Positions 7,102-14,010 of a stretch of DNA of 18,798 nucleotides are shown one piece after another. This DNA is from an uncultured Oscillospiraceae bacterium. GTDB taxonomy: Bacteria; Bacillota; Clostridia; Oscillospirales; Acutalibacteraceae. Both the position numbers and the translations under genes were made by a program. The first letter of the stretch is position 1. Each line of letters opens with the position of its first letter. Where the stretch lies: positions 1 to 18,798 of the forward strand of contig UQNI01000042.1 in assembly GCA_900542375.1 (NCBI GenBank), written 5' to 3'. The notes beneath the pieces were generated by a model. It was not told the DNA's origin, did no database searches, and saw only the letters and a list, made by a program, of their open reading frames with translations.

Positions 7102-7116
7102 ATACTAAATTAGTAT
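7102..7116. promoter_or_regulatory. 15-bp palindrome at predicted start of lrgAB-2 transcription (candidate operator)
   Basis: ATACTAA-A-TTAGTAT is a perfect palindrome with a one-base centre, placed seven bases after the -10 hexamer, where a repressor would block start or clearance. The first lrgAB promoter has no equivalent. Confidence 0.5.
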
Positions 7117-7148
7117 ACAAAAAATCATAAACAATCGGAGTGTATTTT

Positions 7149-7529
7149 ATGAAAATTTTAACCCAATTAGCTATTATATTTACTATATGCCTTGTTGCTG
7201 AATGTATTGCGGCTGTACTTCCGTTTACATTTCCATCCGGCGTCATTGGCATGATATTGTTATTTTTATTACTACTGTTTAAATTTATTAAAAGACGTCA
7301 TATTGAGGAGGTTTCACAGTTTGTACTAAAAAATATTTCATTCTTTTATATTCCTACGGCAGTAAGTATCATGGAGAGCGTAGGTTATTTACAAGGCTAT
7401 ATGTGGCAGTTTGCATTGATTTGTATTGTTTCGGCATTGCTTACTTTTTTGGCAACAGCATATACCGTAATCGGTGTTATGAAACTTCAGGAAAAAATTA
7501 TGGCGAATAAAGGAGATAAAAATGGATAA
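7149..7529 (+). CDS. lrgA: CidA/LrgA family membrane protein (second copy)
   Basis: This is a paralogue of the protein at 4678-5061, about 126 residues with four hydrophobic segments and the same blocks (MKILTQLAI, PFTFPSGVIGMILLFLLLL, RRHIEEVSQFVLKNISFFYIPTAVSIME). ATG at 7149 is chosen because GGAG lies eight bases upstream and the first copy starts at the same residue; an in-frame GTG at 7140 overlaps that ribosome site. It overlaps lrgB by eight bases, exactly as in the first copy. The family acts with LrgB in holin-like control of lysis or in pyruvate transport. Confidence 0.9.
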   Translation: MKILTQLAIIFTICLVAECIAAVLPFTFPSGVIGMILLFLLLLFKFIKRRHIEEVSQFVLKNISFFYIPTAVSIMESVGYLQGYMWQFALICIVSALLTFLATAYTVIGVMKLQEKIMANKGDKNG

Positions 7530-8220
7530 TATCTTGAGCAATTTACAGGCCATTTTAAGCAATGGCTTATTTGGAATTACATTGACAATTGTAGGTTATT
7601 TAATTGGCCTGTGGTTGAATCGGAAATTTAAAACACCTATTTTAAATCCGTTGTTGATTGCAATGGTTCTTATTATTCCAATTTTATATTTCTGTCGTAT
7701 TCCGTATGATTCTTATAATGAAGGCGGAAGTATTATTACGGTATTCTTAGTACCTGTTACTACTATTTTAGGATATAGTATTTATTTGCAGCTTGAAACA
7801 TTGAAAAAATATTGGCTTCCCATTTTAACAGGCTGTTTGGTAAGCTGCGGCGTTTCTATTGGCAGTACCATTGCATTATGTAAAGTATTTGGGTTAGACG
7901 AAACCTTAACAGGTTCTCTGGTTCCTCATACAGTAACAACACCGATTGCAGTTGGCGTAAGTGAAAAATTAGGAGGCATTACGGGTATTACGGTAGCCGG
8001 CGTTATTTTTACGGGTGTAATTGGTGCGGTGCTTGCTCCACTGTTGGTAAAATTGCTCCGCATCAAAAATCCGGTTGGTATTGGTGTAGGTTTGGGCTGC
8101 AGCAGTACTGCAATCGGAACAGCCAGGGCAATGGAGTTGGGAGAGATACAAGGTGCAATGAGCAGTATGGCATTGGGTGTTGCAGGTATGATGACGGTGG
8201 TAATCTCTCTATTTTTATAG
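7522..8220 (+). CDS. lrgB: LrgB family membrane protein (second copy)
   Basis: This is a 232-residue hydrophobic protein closely related to the LrgB at 5054-5731. It has about seven extra residues at the N-terminus (DNILSNLQAI region) and keeps SEKLGGITGITVA, RIKNPVGIGVGLG and ELGEIQGAMSSMALGVAGMMTV. Two core motifs differ from copy one: PRSVTTPI has become PHTVTTPI, and the histidine in SCHAIGTA is replaced (SSTAIGTA). AAGGAG lies six bases upstream of the ATG. No terminator is visible after the stop; the pnuC promoter begins ten bases later, so some read-through into pnuC is possible. Confidence 0.92.
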   Translation: MDNILSNLQAILSNGLFGITLTIVGYLIGLWLNRKFKTPILNPLLIAMVLIIPILYFCRIPYDSYNEGGSIITVFLVPVTTILGYSIYLQLETLKKYWLPILTGCLVSCGVSIGSTIALCKVFGLDETLTGSLVPHTVTTPIAVGVSEKLGGITGITVAGVIFTGVIGAVLAPLLVKLLRIKNPVGIGVGLGCSSTAIGTARAMELGEIQGAMSSMALGVAGMMTVVISLFL

Positions 8221-8230
8221 AAATGAACCA

Positions 8231-8264
8231 TTGACTTGACCTGAATTATCATATCAAGTATAAT
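8231..8264 (+). promoter_or_regulatory. promoter of pnuC-family gene
   Basis: TTGACC (8236-8241), a 17-base spacer and a perfect TATAAT (8259-8264); an overlapping TTGACT at 8231-8236 gives 22-base spacing and is less likely. The spacer is bracketed by ACTTGA (8234-8239) and TCAAGT (8254-8259), a six-base inverted repeat that could bind a regulator. The transcript would start near 8271. Confidence 0.75.
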
Positions 8265-8270
8265 TAAATA

Positions 8271-8388
8271 AAATCATATAGAAACTGCCACCGGGTAGTG
8301 TGAAATGTATTGCATTCACTTGCACATCGTTAGGTCTTTGAAGATGTGTCATGTGGGTGCTTATTTTTTTTGAGAGGTATGATATGAA
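8271..8388 (+). promoter_or_regulatory. structured leader of pnuC: candidate riboswitch/attenuator
   Basis: The 118-base leader contains a hairpin CTGCC-ACCG-GGTAG (8285-8298). Next is an antiterminator stem pairing GTGAAATG (8300-8307, one A bulged) with CATTCAC (8313-8319). The segment GCATTCAC (8312-8319) can instead pair with GTGGGTGC (8353-8360), extending the GCACATC/GATGTGT stem (8322-8328 with 8343-8349). That alternative is immediately followed by a U-rich tract (8361-8371). The two folds exclude each other. I could not match it to a riboswitch class I know; the TPP consensus (CTGAGA with GAACCTGAT) is absent. Confidence 0.6.
8312..8371 (+). terminator. conditional intrinsic terminator in the pnuC leader
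   Basis: Outer stem GCATTCAC/GTGGGTGC (8 bp including two G-U pairs), a small internal loop, inner stem GCACATC/GATGTGT (7 bp), a 14-base loop, then TTATTTTTTTT. It ends one base before the GAGAGG ribosome site of pnuC, the usual place for an attenuator. Confidence 0.65.
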
Positions 8389-9075
8389 ATGCAAAACCCT
8401 TTTCAGAATTTTAAGAAACACGATTGGGTGATTTGGATTTTGTCTGTTATCATTGTGGCAACTTCCAATATATTAACAGGAGAAATACAAATATTTACCC
8501 TTTGCGCGACGGTTATCGGAGTAACAGCCCTTATTTTTGTAGCAAAAGGTAATGTATGGGGGCAGATACTGACAGTGATATTCAGTATTTTATATGCCAT
8601 CGCTTCTCTGCAATTTCAGTATTACGGAGAAATGATTACATACCTTGGAATGACAATGCCTATTGCTGTACTTTCCATTGTTTCTTGGATTCGTCATCCG
8701 TATGAAAAGGGAGGGAGCGAGGTGAAAATACATAAACTGACCAAATTACAGACAGGAGTGATGTGGCTTCTCACCGCAGTGGTTACTGCTATTTTTTTCT
8801 TTATTCTTCAGGCGCTTGGTACTCCCAATTTGGCAGTCAGCACAATTTCCATCGCTACCAGTTTTTTGGCGTCCTACTTAATGTTATTCCGCAATTCTTA
8901 CTATGCCTTGGCATATGCGGCCAATGATATTGTTTTAATTGTGCTGTGGATATTGGCATCATTAACACAAATTTCGTACGTACCAATGGTAATATGTTTC
9001 AGTATATTTTTATTGAATGATATCTATGGATTTTTCAGTTGGAAATTAAGAGAGAAAAGACAGAAACAATCTTAA
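8389..9075 (+). CDS. pnuC: PnuC-family vitamin/nucleoside transporter
   Basis: This is an integral membrane protein of the PnuC family, which moves nicotinamide riboside by facilitated diffusion; relatives PnuT and PnuX carry thiamine and riboflavin. The 228-residue protein has about seven to eight hydrophobic segments. Family features are the repeated KGNVWGQILTVIFSILYAIASLQFQYYGE region, SFLASYLMLFRNSYYALAYAANDIVLIVLWI near the C-terminus, and a basic tail after FFSWKL. Start ATG at 8389 has GAGAGG 11 bases upstream; the two closer ATGs (8379, 8384) are out of frame and soon stop. A strong promoter and a conditional-terminator leader precede it and a terminator follows, so it is monocistronic. 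Nicotinamide riboside is the default substrate guess. Confidence 0.88.
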   Translation: MQNPFQNFKKHDWVIWILSVIIVATSNILTGEIQIFTLCATVIGVTALIFVAKGNVWGQILTVIFSILYAIASLQFQYYGEMITYLGMTMPIAVLSIVSWIRHPYEKGGSEVKIHKLTKLQTGVMWLLTAVVTAIFFFILQALGTPNLAVSTISIATSFLASYLMLFRNSYYALAYAANDIVLIVLWILASLTQISYVPMVICFSIFLLNDIYGFFSWKLREKRQKQS

Positions 9076-9081
9076 TATTAA

Positions 9082-9112
9082 AAAAAGAGACAAGCATTGC
9101 TTGTCTCTTTTT
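9082..9112. terminator. bidirectional intrinsic terminator between pnuC and lepA
   Basis: Arms of 15 bases (9082-9096 and 9098-9112) are perfectly complementary around a single T. The GAGACAAGCA core is flanked by A5 and T5 runs, so it can end transcripts of both pnuC (plus) and lepA (minus). Confidence 0.92.
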
Positions 9113-9136
9113 ATGTGTATTTTTTATAAGTAGTAA

Positions 9137-10957
9137 TTACTCGTCTAACTTTAGAACACTCATAAACGCATCTTGCGGAACTTCTACGGTTCCTAATTGA
9201 CGCATACGTTTTTTACCTTCTTTTTGTTTTTCCAGCAGTTTCCGTTTACGGCTGATATCACCGCCGTAACATTTGGCAAGCACATCTTTTCGTACCGCTT
9301 TTACTGTTTCACGCGCAATAATTTTTCCGCCGATACAAGCTTGTATCGGAACTTCAAACAATTGGCGCGGAATTTTTTGCTGTAACTTTTCAGCCATTTT
9401 TCTGCCGCGTGCATAAGCTTTATCTTTGTGGATAATAAAGCTTAATGCGTCTACGACTTCTCCGTTGAGCATCATATCCAGTTTTACCAAATCGCTTTTT
9501 GCATATCCAATCATTTCATAATCAAACGAAGCATATCCGCGTGTACGGGATTTTAATGCATCAAAAAAGTCATATATAATTTCGTTCAATGGCAGTTCGT
9601 AATGGATATCTACACGATCGGTATCCAAGTATTTCATATCTTTAAATATACCGCGGCGTTCCTGACAGAGTTCCATAATATTGCCTACATATTCGCTGGG
9701 AGTATAAATGTGAGCGCTGGTCATAGGTTCCTCTGCCAGTGCAATCAATACGGAATCGGGATAGTTGGTTGGGTTATCTACCATAATTACTTCTCCATTT
9801 GTTTTTGTAATACGGTAAATAACACTTGGAGCTGTTGTAATAATATCTAAATTATATTCTCTTTCTAACCGTTCCTGTATAATTTCCATATGGAGCAGTC
9901 CTAAAAATCCGCAGCGATAGCCAAATCCGAGGGCAATGGACGTTTCAGGCTCATAAGTCAGGGCAGCATCATTTAGCTGTAGTTTTTCCAGCGCGTCTCT
10001 TAAATCAGAATAATGGGCGCCATCTGCGGGATAGATGCCGCTGAACACCATTGGTTGTATGGTTCTGTAACCGGGCAAAGGTTCTGCTGCCGGACGATTG
10101 TGTAAGGTAATGGTATCGCCTACATGAGCATCCTGAACAGATTTTATGGAAGCAGCAATATAACCAACTTCGCCTGCCGATAATACATCAGAAGGTTCTG
10201 TTCCGCCTCCTGCACGCATATAACCACATTCTACAACGGTAAAAGTGGCTCCGGTTGCCATCATGCGAATCACATCTCCTGTATGTACCTGTCCTTCTTT
10301 AATACGGACATATACAATAACACCTTTATACGCGTCATAGTAGGAGTCAAAAATAAGTGCCTGCAAGGGTTGGTCCGGGTCTCCGTGAGGGGGTGGAATT
10401 TGCTTTACAATTTGTTCCATTACTTGGTCGATGTTAAGACCTGTTTTTGCAGAAATGCGTGGAGCATCTTCCGCCGGAATGCCAATGACGTCTTCAATCT
10501 CTTTACAAACACGATCCGGATCGGCGCTTGGTAAATCCACTTTATTAATCACGGGTACAATTTCCAATCCACCGTCAACCGCCATATAGGTATTTGCTAG
10601 TGTTTGTGCCTCTATCCCTTGAGAAGCATCCACTACTAAAATGGCACCTTCACAAGCAGCCAATGAACGGGAGACTTCATAGGTAAAGTCTACGTGACCT
10701 GGGGTATCTATTAAATTAAAAACATAATCTTGATTATCTTTTGCGTGATAGACCAAAGTAACAGCATGTGCTTTAATGGTAATGCCGCGTTCACGCTCCA
10801 AATCCATATTGTCTAGCAGTTGATTTTCCATATCTCGCAGAGCAACAGCCTTGGTCTGTTCCAATATACGGTCAGCCAAAGTGCTTTTTCCATGGTCGAT
10901 ATGGGCAATAATGCTAAAATTTCTTATTCTGTCTTGTGGCACTGACAAATTAATCAC
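9137..10957 (-). CDS. lepA: translation elongation factor 4 (LepA), ribosome back-translocase GTPase
   Basis: This is a cytoplasmic translational GTPase that acts on stalled or mis-translocated ribosomes. The 606-residue length matches the family. The GTPase domain shows AHIDHGKST (18-26), RGIT in switch I (58-61), DTPGH (84-88) and NKVD (138-141). The LepA-specific C-terminal region includes KAYARGRKMAEKL and ends GTVEVPQDAFMSVLKLDE. Start is taken as GTG at 10957; an in-frame TTG three codons later, with AGGTGA before it, is also possible. A promoter lies 30-60 bases upstream. Its usual partner genes (hemN/hemW, hrcA) are absent; it sits alone between pnuC and radC. Confidence 0.97.
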   Translation of the reverse strand: MINLSVPQDRIRNFSIIAHIDHGKSTLADRILEQTKAVALRDMENQLLDNMDLERERGITIKAHAVTLVYHAKDNQDYVFNLIDTPGHVDFTYEVSRSLAACEGAILVVDASQGIEAQTLANTYMAVDGGLEIVPVINKVDLPSADPDRVCKEIEDVIGIPAEDAPRISAKTGLNIDQVMEQIVKQIPPPHGDPDQPLQALIFDSYYDAYKGVIVYVRIKEGQVHTGDVIRMMATGATFTVVECGYMRAGGGTEPSDVLSAGEVGYIAASIKSVQDAHVGDTITLHNRPAAEPLPGYRTIQPMVFSGIYPADGAHYSDLRDALEKLQLNDAALTYEPETSIALGFGYRCGFLGLLHMEIIQERLEREYNLDIITTAPSVIYRITKTNGEVIMVDNPTNYPDSVLIALAEEPMTSAHIYTPSEYVGNIMELCQERRGIFKDMKYLDTDRVDIHYELPLNEIIYDFFDALKSRTRGYASFDYEMIGYAKSDLVKLDMMLNGEVVDALSFIIHKDKAYARGRKMAEKLQQKIPRQLFEVPIQACIGGKIIARETVKAVRKDVLAKCYGGDISRKRKLLEKQKEGKKRMRQLGTVEVPQDAFMSVLKLDE

Positions 10958-10988
10958 CTATGCTTCTTTCTGTAATTTAAATTAATTT

Positions 10989-11017
10989 ATTATAGCATTA
11001 AAAAAATTGCTTTGCAA
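10989..11017 (-). promoter_or_regulatory. promoter of lepA
   Basis: On the minus strand, TTGCAA (11012-11017), 17 bases, TATAAT (10989-10994). The -35 lies within an AT-rich inverted repeat: AAAAAATTGC (11001-11010), a TTT centre, then GCAATTTTTT (11014-11023). Confidence 0.6.
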
Positions 11018-11036
11018 TTTTTTACAGATAAAAGCT

Positions 11037-11310
11037 AAAACGTTCTAGCCAACAATCAAAATCTTTGATTTTGTATTTGTTGCTAGGTTGTTATAACATA
11101 AAAGAAATTGCACAGCTATTTCTAACTGATAACCGTTAAAACGTTCTAGCCAACAGCCAAAACTTTAGTTTTGTTGCTGTTGCTAGGTTGCTATAACATA
11201 AAAGAAATTGCACAGCTATTTTTAACTTATAACCGTCAAAGAGTTCTCTTAACAGTCAAAATATTGAATATTGAAACACGGTTTATTTTACTTCTGTTAT
11301 GGGGTTGCTA
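11037..11310. repeat. tandem array of about 100-bp hairpin-containing repeats (two good copies, one degenerate)
   Basis: Copy 1 (11037-11137) and copy 2 (11138-about 11236) are near-identical outside the hairpin loop; copy 3 (from about 11237) is degenerate. Each copy has a long hairpin followed by a conserved GTTGYTATAACA element. Hairpins are 11045-11086 (CTAGC/GCTAG, AACAA/TTGTT, AAAATC/GATTTT), 11146-11186 (CTAGC/GCTAG, AACAGC/GCTGTT, AAAAC/GTTTT), and in copy 3 TAACAG (11250-11255) with CTGTTA (11294-11299). The period is not a multiple of three and frames are broken, so it is not coding. Confidence 0.85.
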
Positions 11311-11392
11311 TAACAGAAACGGACAAATACTGCAGTGGAAGAAATCTCCTTAAAATATTTTATAATTTACTGAAAGTCTAGAAGCATAAAGT

Positions 11393-11421
11393 AAAAAACA
11401 CAGTATCATTGCGATACTGTG
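11393..11421 (-). terminator. intrinsic terminator of radC
   Basis: Stem CACAGTATC (11399-11407) / GATACTGTG (11413-11421) with a five-base loop. On the minus strand it is followed by six Ts (11393-11398), ten bases after the radC stop. Confidence 0.9.
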
Positions 11422-11431
11422 AAGCATAACA

Positions 11432-12334
11432 TTAATCTTGTTTGTTTTTATGTTGTTTGCGTTTTGATTCGTAAAAAGCCAGGCGAGTACTTTTTATTTG
11501 TCCCTTTCCAAAAGGGGTTTTCATTTTAATTATTTTAGGATTATATTGCTCCGCTTCTTCTGTTTGAATTACTTGATTTTCCGGCTTTAAAATATGAGCG
11601 AGTAATCCGCAGTCTTTCATAGATAAATAATCGGGATATCCAAATATAATATGATCCTGAAGATGTACATCTATGGTTTCCATAGCAGCATTTAATTTTC
11701 TGGTTGCTATAATATCTCCGGGGGACGGCATTACATTTCCGCTTGGATGATTATGCGCTATAATAGCCTCCGCCGCATTATAAGTAGCAGCCAACGTAAT
11801 AATTTTGCGTATGTAGAGAGGCACTGTATTTACATTGCCTTCTGTTACAACTCCACAATATAGTACACGATTTTTACTATCCATCAATACCAAGACTACC
11901 ATTTCGTTTTTCCTGCCGATAAACTGTGGAGAAATAATACGCATGGCCGAATTGGTATCATAAATACGCTCTTTATCAGACGTTTGCGTATTGATATAGT
12001 GTCGGCTTAATTGGGGAATTAGTTTTAATAAAATAGCTACATTTTGGGTGATTCCCTTTGTTCTGGTCAACTCTTCAATAGGAGCATCACATACACCGGA
12101 TATTGTACCAAAACGGTCTAATAATTCATGTGCAATCGGATTGGTATCTGCTCTTGGTAAACCGTAAAATAATAACAGTTCCAAAATCTGATGTTCTTCA
12201 AATACATCTAAATTATGTTTCAAAAATCTTTGTTTCACACGCTCTCTATGTCCCTGATGGACAGAACGCTCTTTTGTTTTTGTCTTTTTATATTTCGTTT
12301 GACTACTCTCTGTTTCTTCATGTATTTCTGACAA
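11432..12334 (-). CDS. radC: RadC family JAMM-domain protein
   Basis: This is a DNA-associated protein of the RadC/UPF0758 family. Despite the name, its role in repair is unproven; it carries a JAB/MPN metalloprotease-like fold. From a TTG start at 12334 it has 300 residues. A Lys-rich N-terminus (about 14-36) is followed by a helix-hairpin-helix-like region (about 45-105, ELLLFYGLPRADTNPIAHELL) and the JAMM motif H194-x-H196-P-S198-G with D207. TTG is preferred because AAGGAGAGG stands five bases upstream; an ATG at 12370 would add 12 residues but has no ribosome site. A polar tail of about 35 residues follows the domain. It is single-gene, with its own terminator, and divergent from the rluA-type gene. 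Confidence 0.93.
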   Translation of the reverse strand: MSEIHEETESSQTKYKKTKTKERSVHQGHRERVKQRFLKHNLDVFEEHQILELLLFYGLPRADTNPIAHELLDRFGTISGVCDAPIEELTRTKGITQNVAILLKLIPQLSRHYINTQTSDKERIYDTNSAMRIISPQFIGRKNEMVVLVLMDSKNRVLYCGVVTEGNVNTVPLYIRKIITLAATYNAAEAIIAHNHPSGNVMPSPGDIIATRKLNAAMETIDVHLQDHIIFGYPDYLSMKDCGLLAHILKPENQVIQTEEAEQYNPKIIKMKTPFGKGQIKSTRLAFYESKRKQHKNKQD

Positions 12335-12390
12335 AATGACCTCTCCTTTCCTTATAAATTGATAAAACATCGAAAGTATTTATTAAAATT

Positions 12391-12399
12391 ATTATATCA
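12391..12399 (-). promoter_or_regulatory. extended -10 promoter of radC
   Basis: On the minus strand TGATATAAT forms an extended -10 (TGnTATAAT) 57 bases upstream of the radC TTG start. No good -35 is present, which is usual for extended -10 promoters. Confidence 0.45.
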
Positions 12400-12448
12400 C
12401 GGGCAAATAAAATATCCTATTAAAAAGTTAAATTGATATAGGATTTGC

Positions 12449-12477
12449 TTGCAACACAAATACAAACACGTTATACT
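12449..12477 (+). promoter_or_regulatory. promoter of the rluA-type gene
   Basis: TTGCAA (12449-12454), 17 bases, TATACT (12472-12477). The start would be near 12484, leaving a very short leader that still contains AGGTGA before the ATG at 12495. A seven-base inverted repeat ATCCTAT/ATAGGAT (12414-12420, 12438-12444) lies just upstream, between this and the divergent radC promoter. Confidence 0.6.
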
Positions 12478-12494
12478 TTTTAGTAGGTGATGAC

Positions 12495-13454
12495 ATGAAA
12501 ACAATTACAATTGGTACCAATGATGCCGGACAACGTCTGGATAAATTTTTAATAAAAACTTTCCCAAATTTACCAAAATCTATGCTATATAAAAGCATAC
12601 GAAAAAAAGATATTAAATGCAATGGAAAACGATGTGAAATTTCTACACATTTACAGGTCAACGATACCCTAACATTATATTTAAAGGATGAATTTTTCCA
12701 AAAAGAAGAAAAAGAATACGATTTTTTAAAGGCACCTGTGAAATTAAATGTCGTGTATGAAGATGACAACATTATGCTGGTAGATAAAAAACCGGGTCTG
12801 ATTGTCCATCCTGACGAAAATTATCATTTTGATTCTTTAATTGCTCGTATCCAGCATTATTTATATGACAAAGGAGAATATCAACCTGAACAGGAGGCTT
12901 CCTTTGCTCCGGCTTTAATTAATCGTATAGACCGTAATACAGGCGGTATTGTAATGGCAGCTAAAAACGCCGAAACATTACGTATTATGAATGAGAAAGT
13001 AAAAAAACGCGAGATAGACAAATATTATTTATGTATTGTCCACGGTAACATGACTAAGAAAGAGGACACATTGGAAGGATATTTAGAAAAAAACGAAAAT
13101 CAAAACCGCGTTTACATTTCTCAAAAATCCACAAACCGCACGAAAAGTATTTACACACATTACCGTGTATTAGAAGAAAAATCAGCTTACAGTTTACTGG
13201 AAATTGAATTGCTAACAGGAAGAACCCATCAAATTCGTGCCCATATGGCGTCTATCGGTCATCCTTTGGCAGGTGACGGAAAATACGGAACCAATGCATT
13301 AAATAAAACCAATCCATTCCGTTATCAAGCACTATATTCTTATAAGCTGCGTTTTTCTTTTGAAACGCCCGCAGGTATATTAGACTATTTAAACCAAAAA
13401 GAATTTACTGTAAAAGATATTTGGTTTTTAAAAGAATTTCAAAAATTTCAATAG
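12495..13454 (+). CDS. RluA-family 23S rRNA/tRNA pseudouridine synthase
   Basis: This RNA-modifying enzyme converts uridine to pseudouridine in rRNA or tRNA. The 319-residue protein begins with an S4 RNA-binding domain (about 12-60, GQRLDKFLIKTFPNLPKSML). A catalytic domain of the RluA/C/D type follows: EDDNIMLVDKKPGLIVHPD (89-107), NRIDRNTGG (143-151) with catalytic Asp146, and GRTHQIR (242-248) plus GHPLAGDGKYG. The family more often has HRLD-TSG at the catalytic loop; the N-R-I-D form is a mild variant. ATG at 12495 has AGGTGA upstream. It is divergent from radC and apparently monocistronic. The target uridine cannot be assigned. Confidence 0.92.
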   Translation: MKTITIGTNDAGQRLDKFLIKTFPNLPKSMLYKSIRKKDIKCNGKRCEISTHLQVNDTLTLYLKDEFFQKEEKEYDFLKAPVKLNVVYEDDNIMLVDKKPGLIVHPDENYHFDSLIARIQHYLYDKGEYQPEQEASFAPALINRIDRNTGGIVMAAKNAETLRIMNEKVKKREIDKYYLCIVHGNMTKKEDTLEGYLEKNENQNRVYISQKSTNRTKSIYTHYRVLEEKSAYSLLEIELLTGRTHQIRAHMASIGHPLAGDGKYGTNALNKTNPFRYQALYSYKLRFSFETPAGILDYLNQKEFTVKDIWFLKEFQKFQ

Positions 13455-13591
13455 CATATTTTATGTTTATTTACGTGATGTAAAACAGTACCTTCCTTTC
13501 TAATCAATCATCTAAAATAAAATATTCCATATATTTTTTGTAACAAAACATAAAATTTTGTTCCATAAGCTGTGTTACATGGCAAAAACGA
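13455..13591. other. intergenic, no gene seen
   Basis: AT-rich stretch after the pseudouridine synthase. It holds one weak inverted repeat, AACAAAA with TTTTGTT near 13543-13563, and no ribosome site with an open frame. Confidence 0.5.
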
Positions 13592-13631
13592 GGACACATT
13601 GGCATGAAAGCGAATGTGTCCTTATCATTTT
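13592..13631 (+). terminator. probable intrinsic terminator of the rluA-type gene
   Basis: GGACACATT (13592-13600) pairs perfectly with AATGTGTCC (13613-13621) around a 12-base loop. It is followed by TTATCATTTTT, a weak U-tract. The minus strand also has a CGTTTTTG run after the stem, so it may act both ways. It lies about 140 bases after the stop codon, farther than usual. Confidence 0.55.
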
Positions 13632-13963
13632 TACCAACTGTTTTTGGCTACAGAATGGAACTGCTTTTATATATTCGGCTTTAACAAAATTAAAAATAAA
13701 ATCTATAATCCTTCCATATTGTGCCTTTTCTCTGTCTAATACTACCACATAACCCTTCAATAAGGTTGGTTGTAGATACATCTGTTTAAAATTTTTACTT
13801 TATTTTTTCTTTTCTAAACCTCTCCTTAAAATTTAGTTTACAGGCACAAAGATAGAATATAAATTTGTTGTTTACTCTTTTTCAACTCTAATACAGCGCT
13901 AGATTACTGTGTTCTCTTTTCACATATCCCCCTATCAAACTGTTTGTAATATCCGACTGTGAT
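13632..13963. other. intergenic, no gene seen
   Basis: AT-rich segment, pyrimidine-rich on the plus strand around 13793-13830. The two small overlapping open frames (plus and minus) have no ribosome sites, and the 13592-13621 hairpin runs through both. I see no RNA gene or mobile element. Confidence 0.5.
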
Positions 13964-14008
13964 GCAAAAACAAAAGAGAGTAAGCACTATCAAGCCATAC
14001 TCTCTTTT
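13964..14008 (-). terminator. intrinsic terminator of the his operon
   Basis: Arms AAAAGAGAGTA (13972-13982) and TACTCTCTTTT (13998-14008) form an 11-bp stem. On the minus strand the stem is followed by TTTTGTTTTTG. It begins two bases after the hisE stop codon. Confidence 0.9.
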
Positions 14009-14010
14009 AT

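Noticed and set aside
8353..8388. TPP riboswitch fragment (GGGTGC...TGAGAGGT resembles the 5' part of a THI box)
   Set aside because: The required second half (GAACCTGAT and GCGTAGGG-like segments) is missing and the apparent match is the terminator arm plus ribosome site.
8379..8398. Tiny upstream open frames ATG-ATA-TGA (8379) and ATG at 8384 before pnuC
   Set aside because: They arise from the TATGATATGAAATG sequence around the real start. Coupling cannot be excluded, but nothing supports a leader peptide.
11001..11023. Inverted repeat AAAAAATTGC-TTT-GCAATTTTTT as a terminator
   Set aside because: It lies upstream of lepA and contains the -35 of its likely promoter; nothing is transcribed into it except possibly the repeat array.
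11171..11353. 60-residue plus-strand open frame in the repeat array
   Set aside because: It follows the repeats, whose period is not a multiple of three, and has no ribosome site; the apparent peptide repeats are a by-product of the DNA repeats.
13575..13781. 68-residue minus-strand open frame, possible transposase remnant or small protein
   Set aside because: No ribosome site, no recognisable motif, overlapped by an equal-sized plus-strand frame, and the hairpin at 13592-13621 lies inside it.
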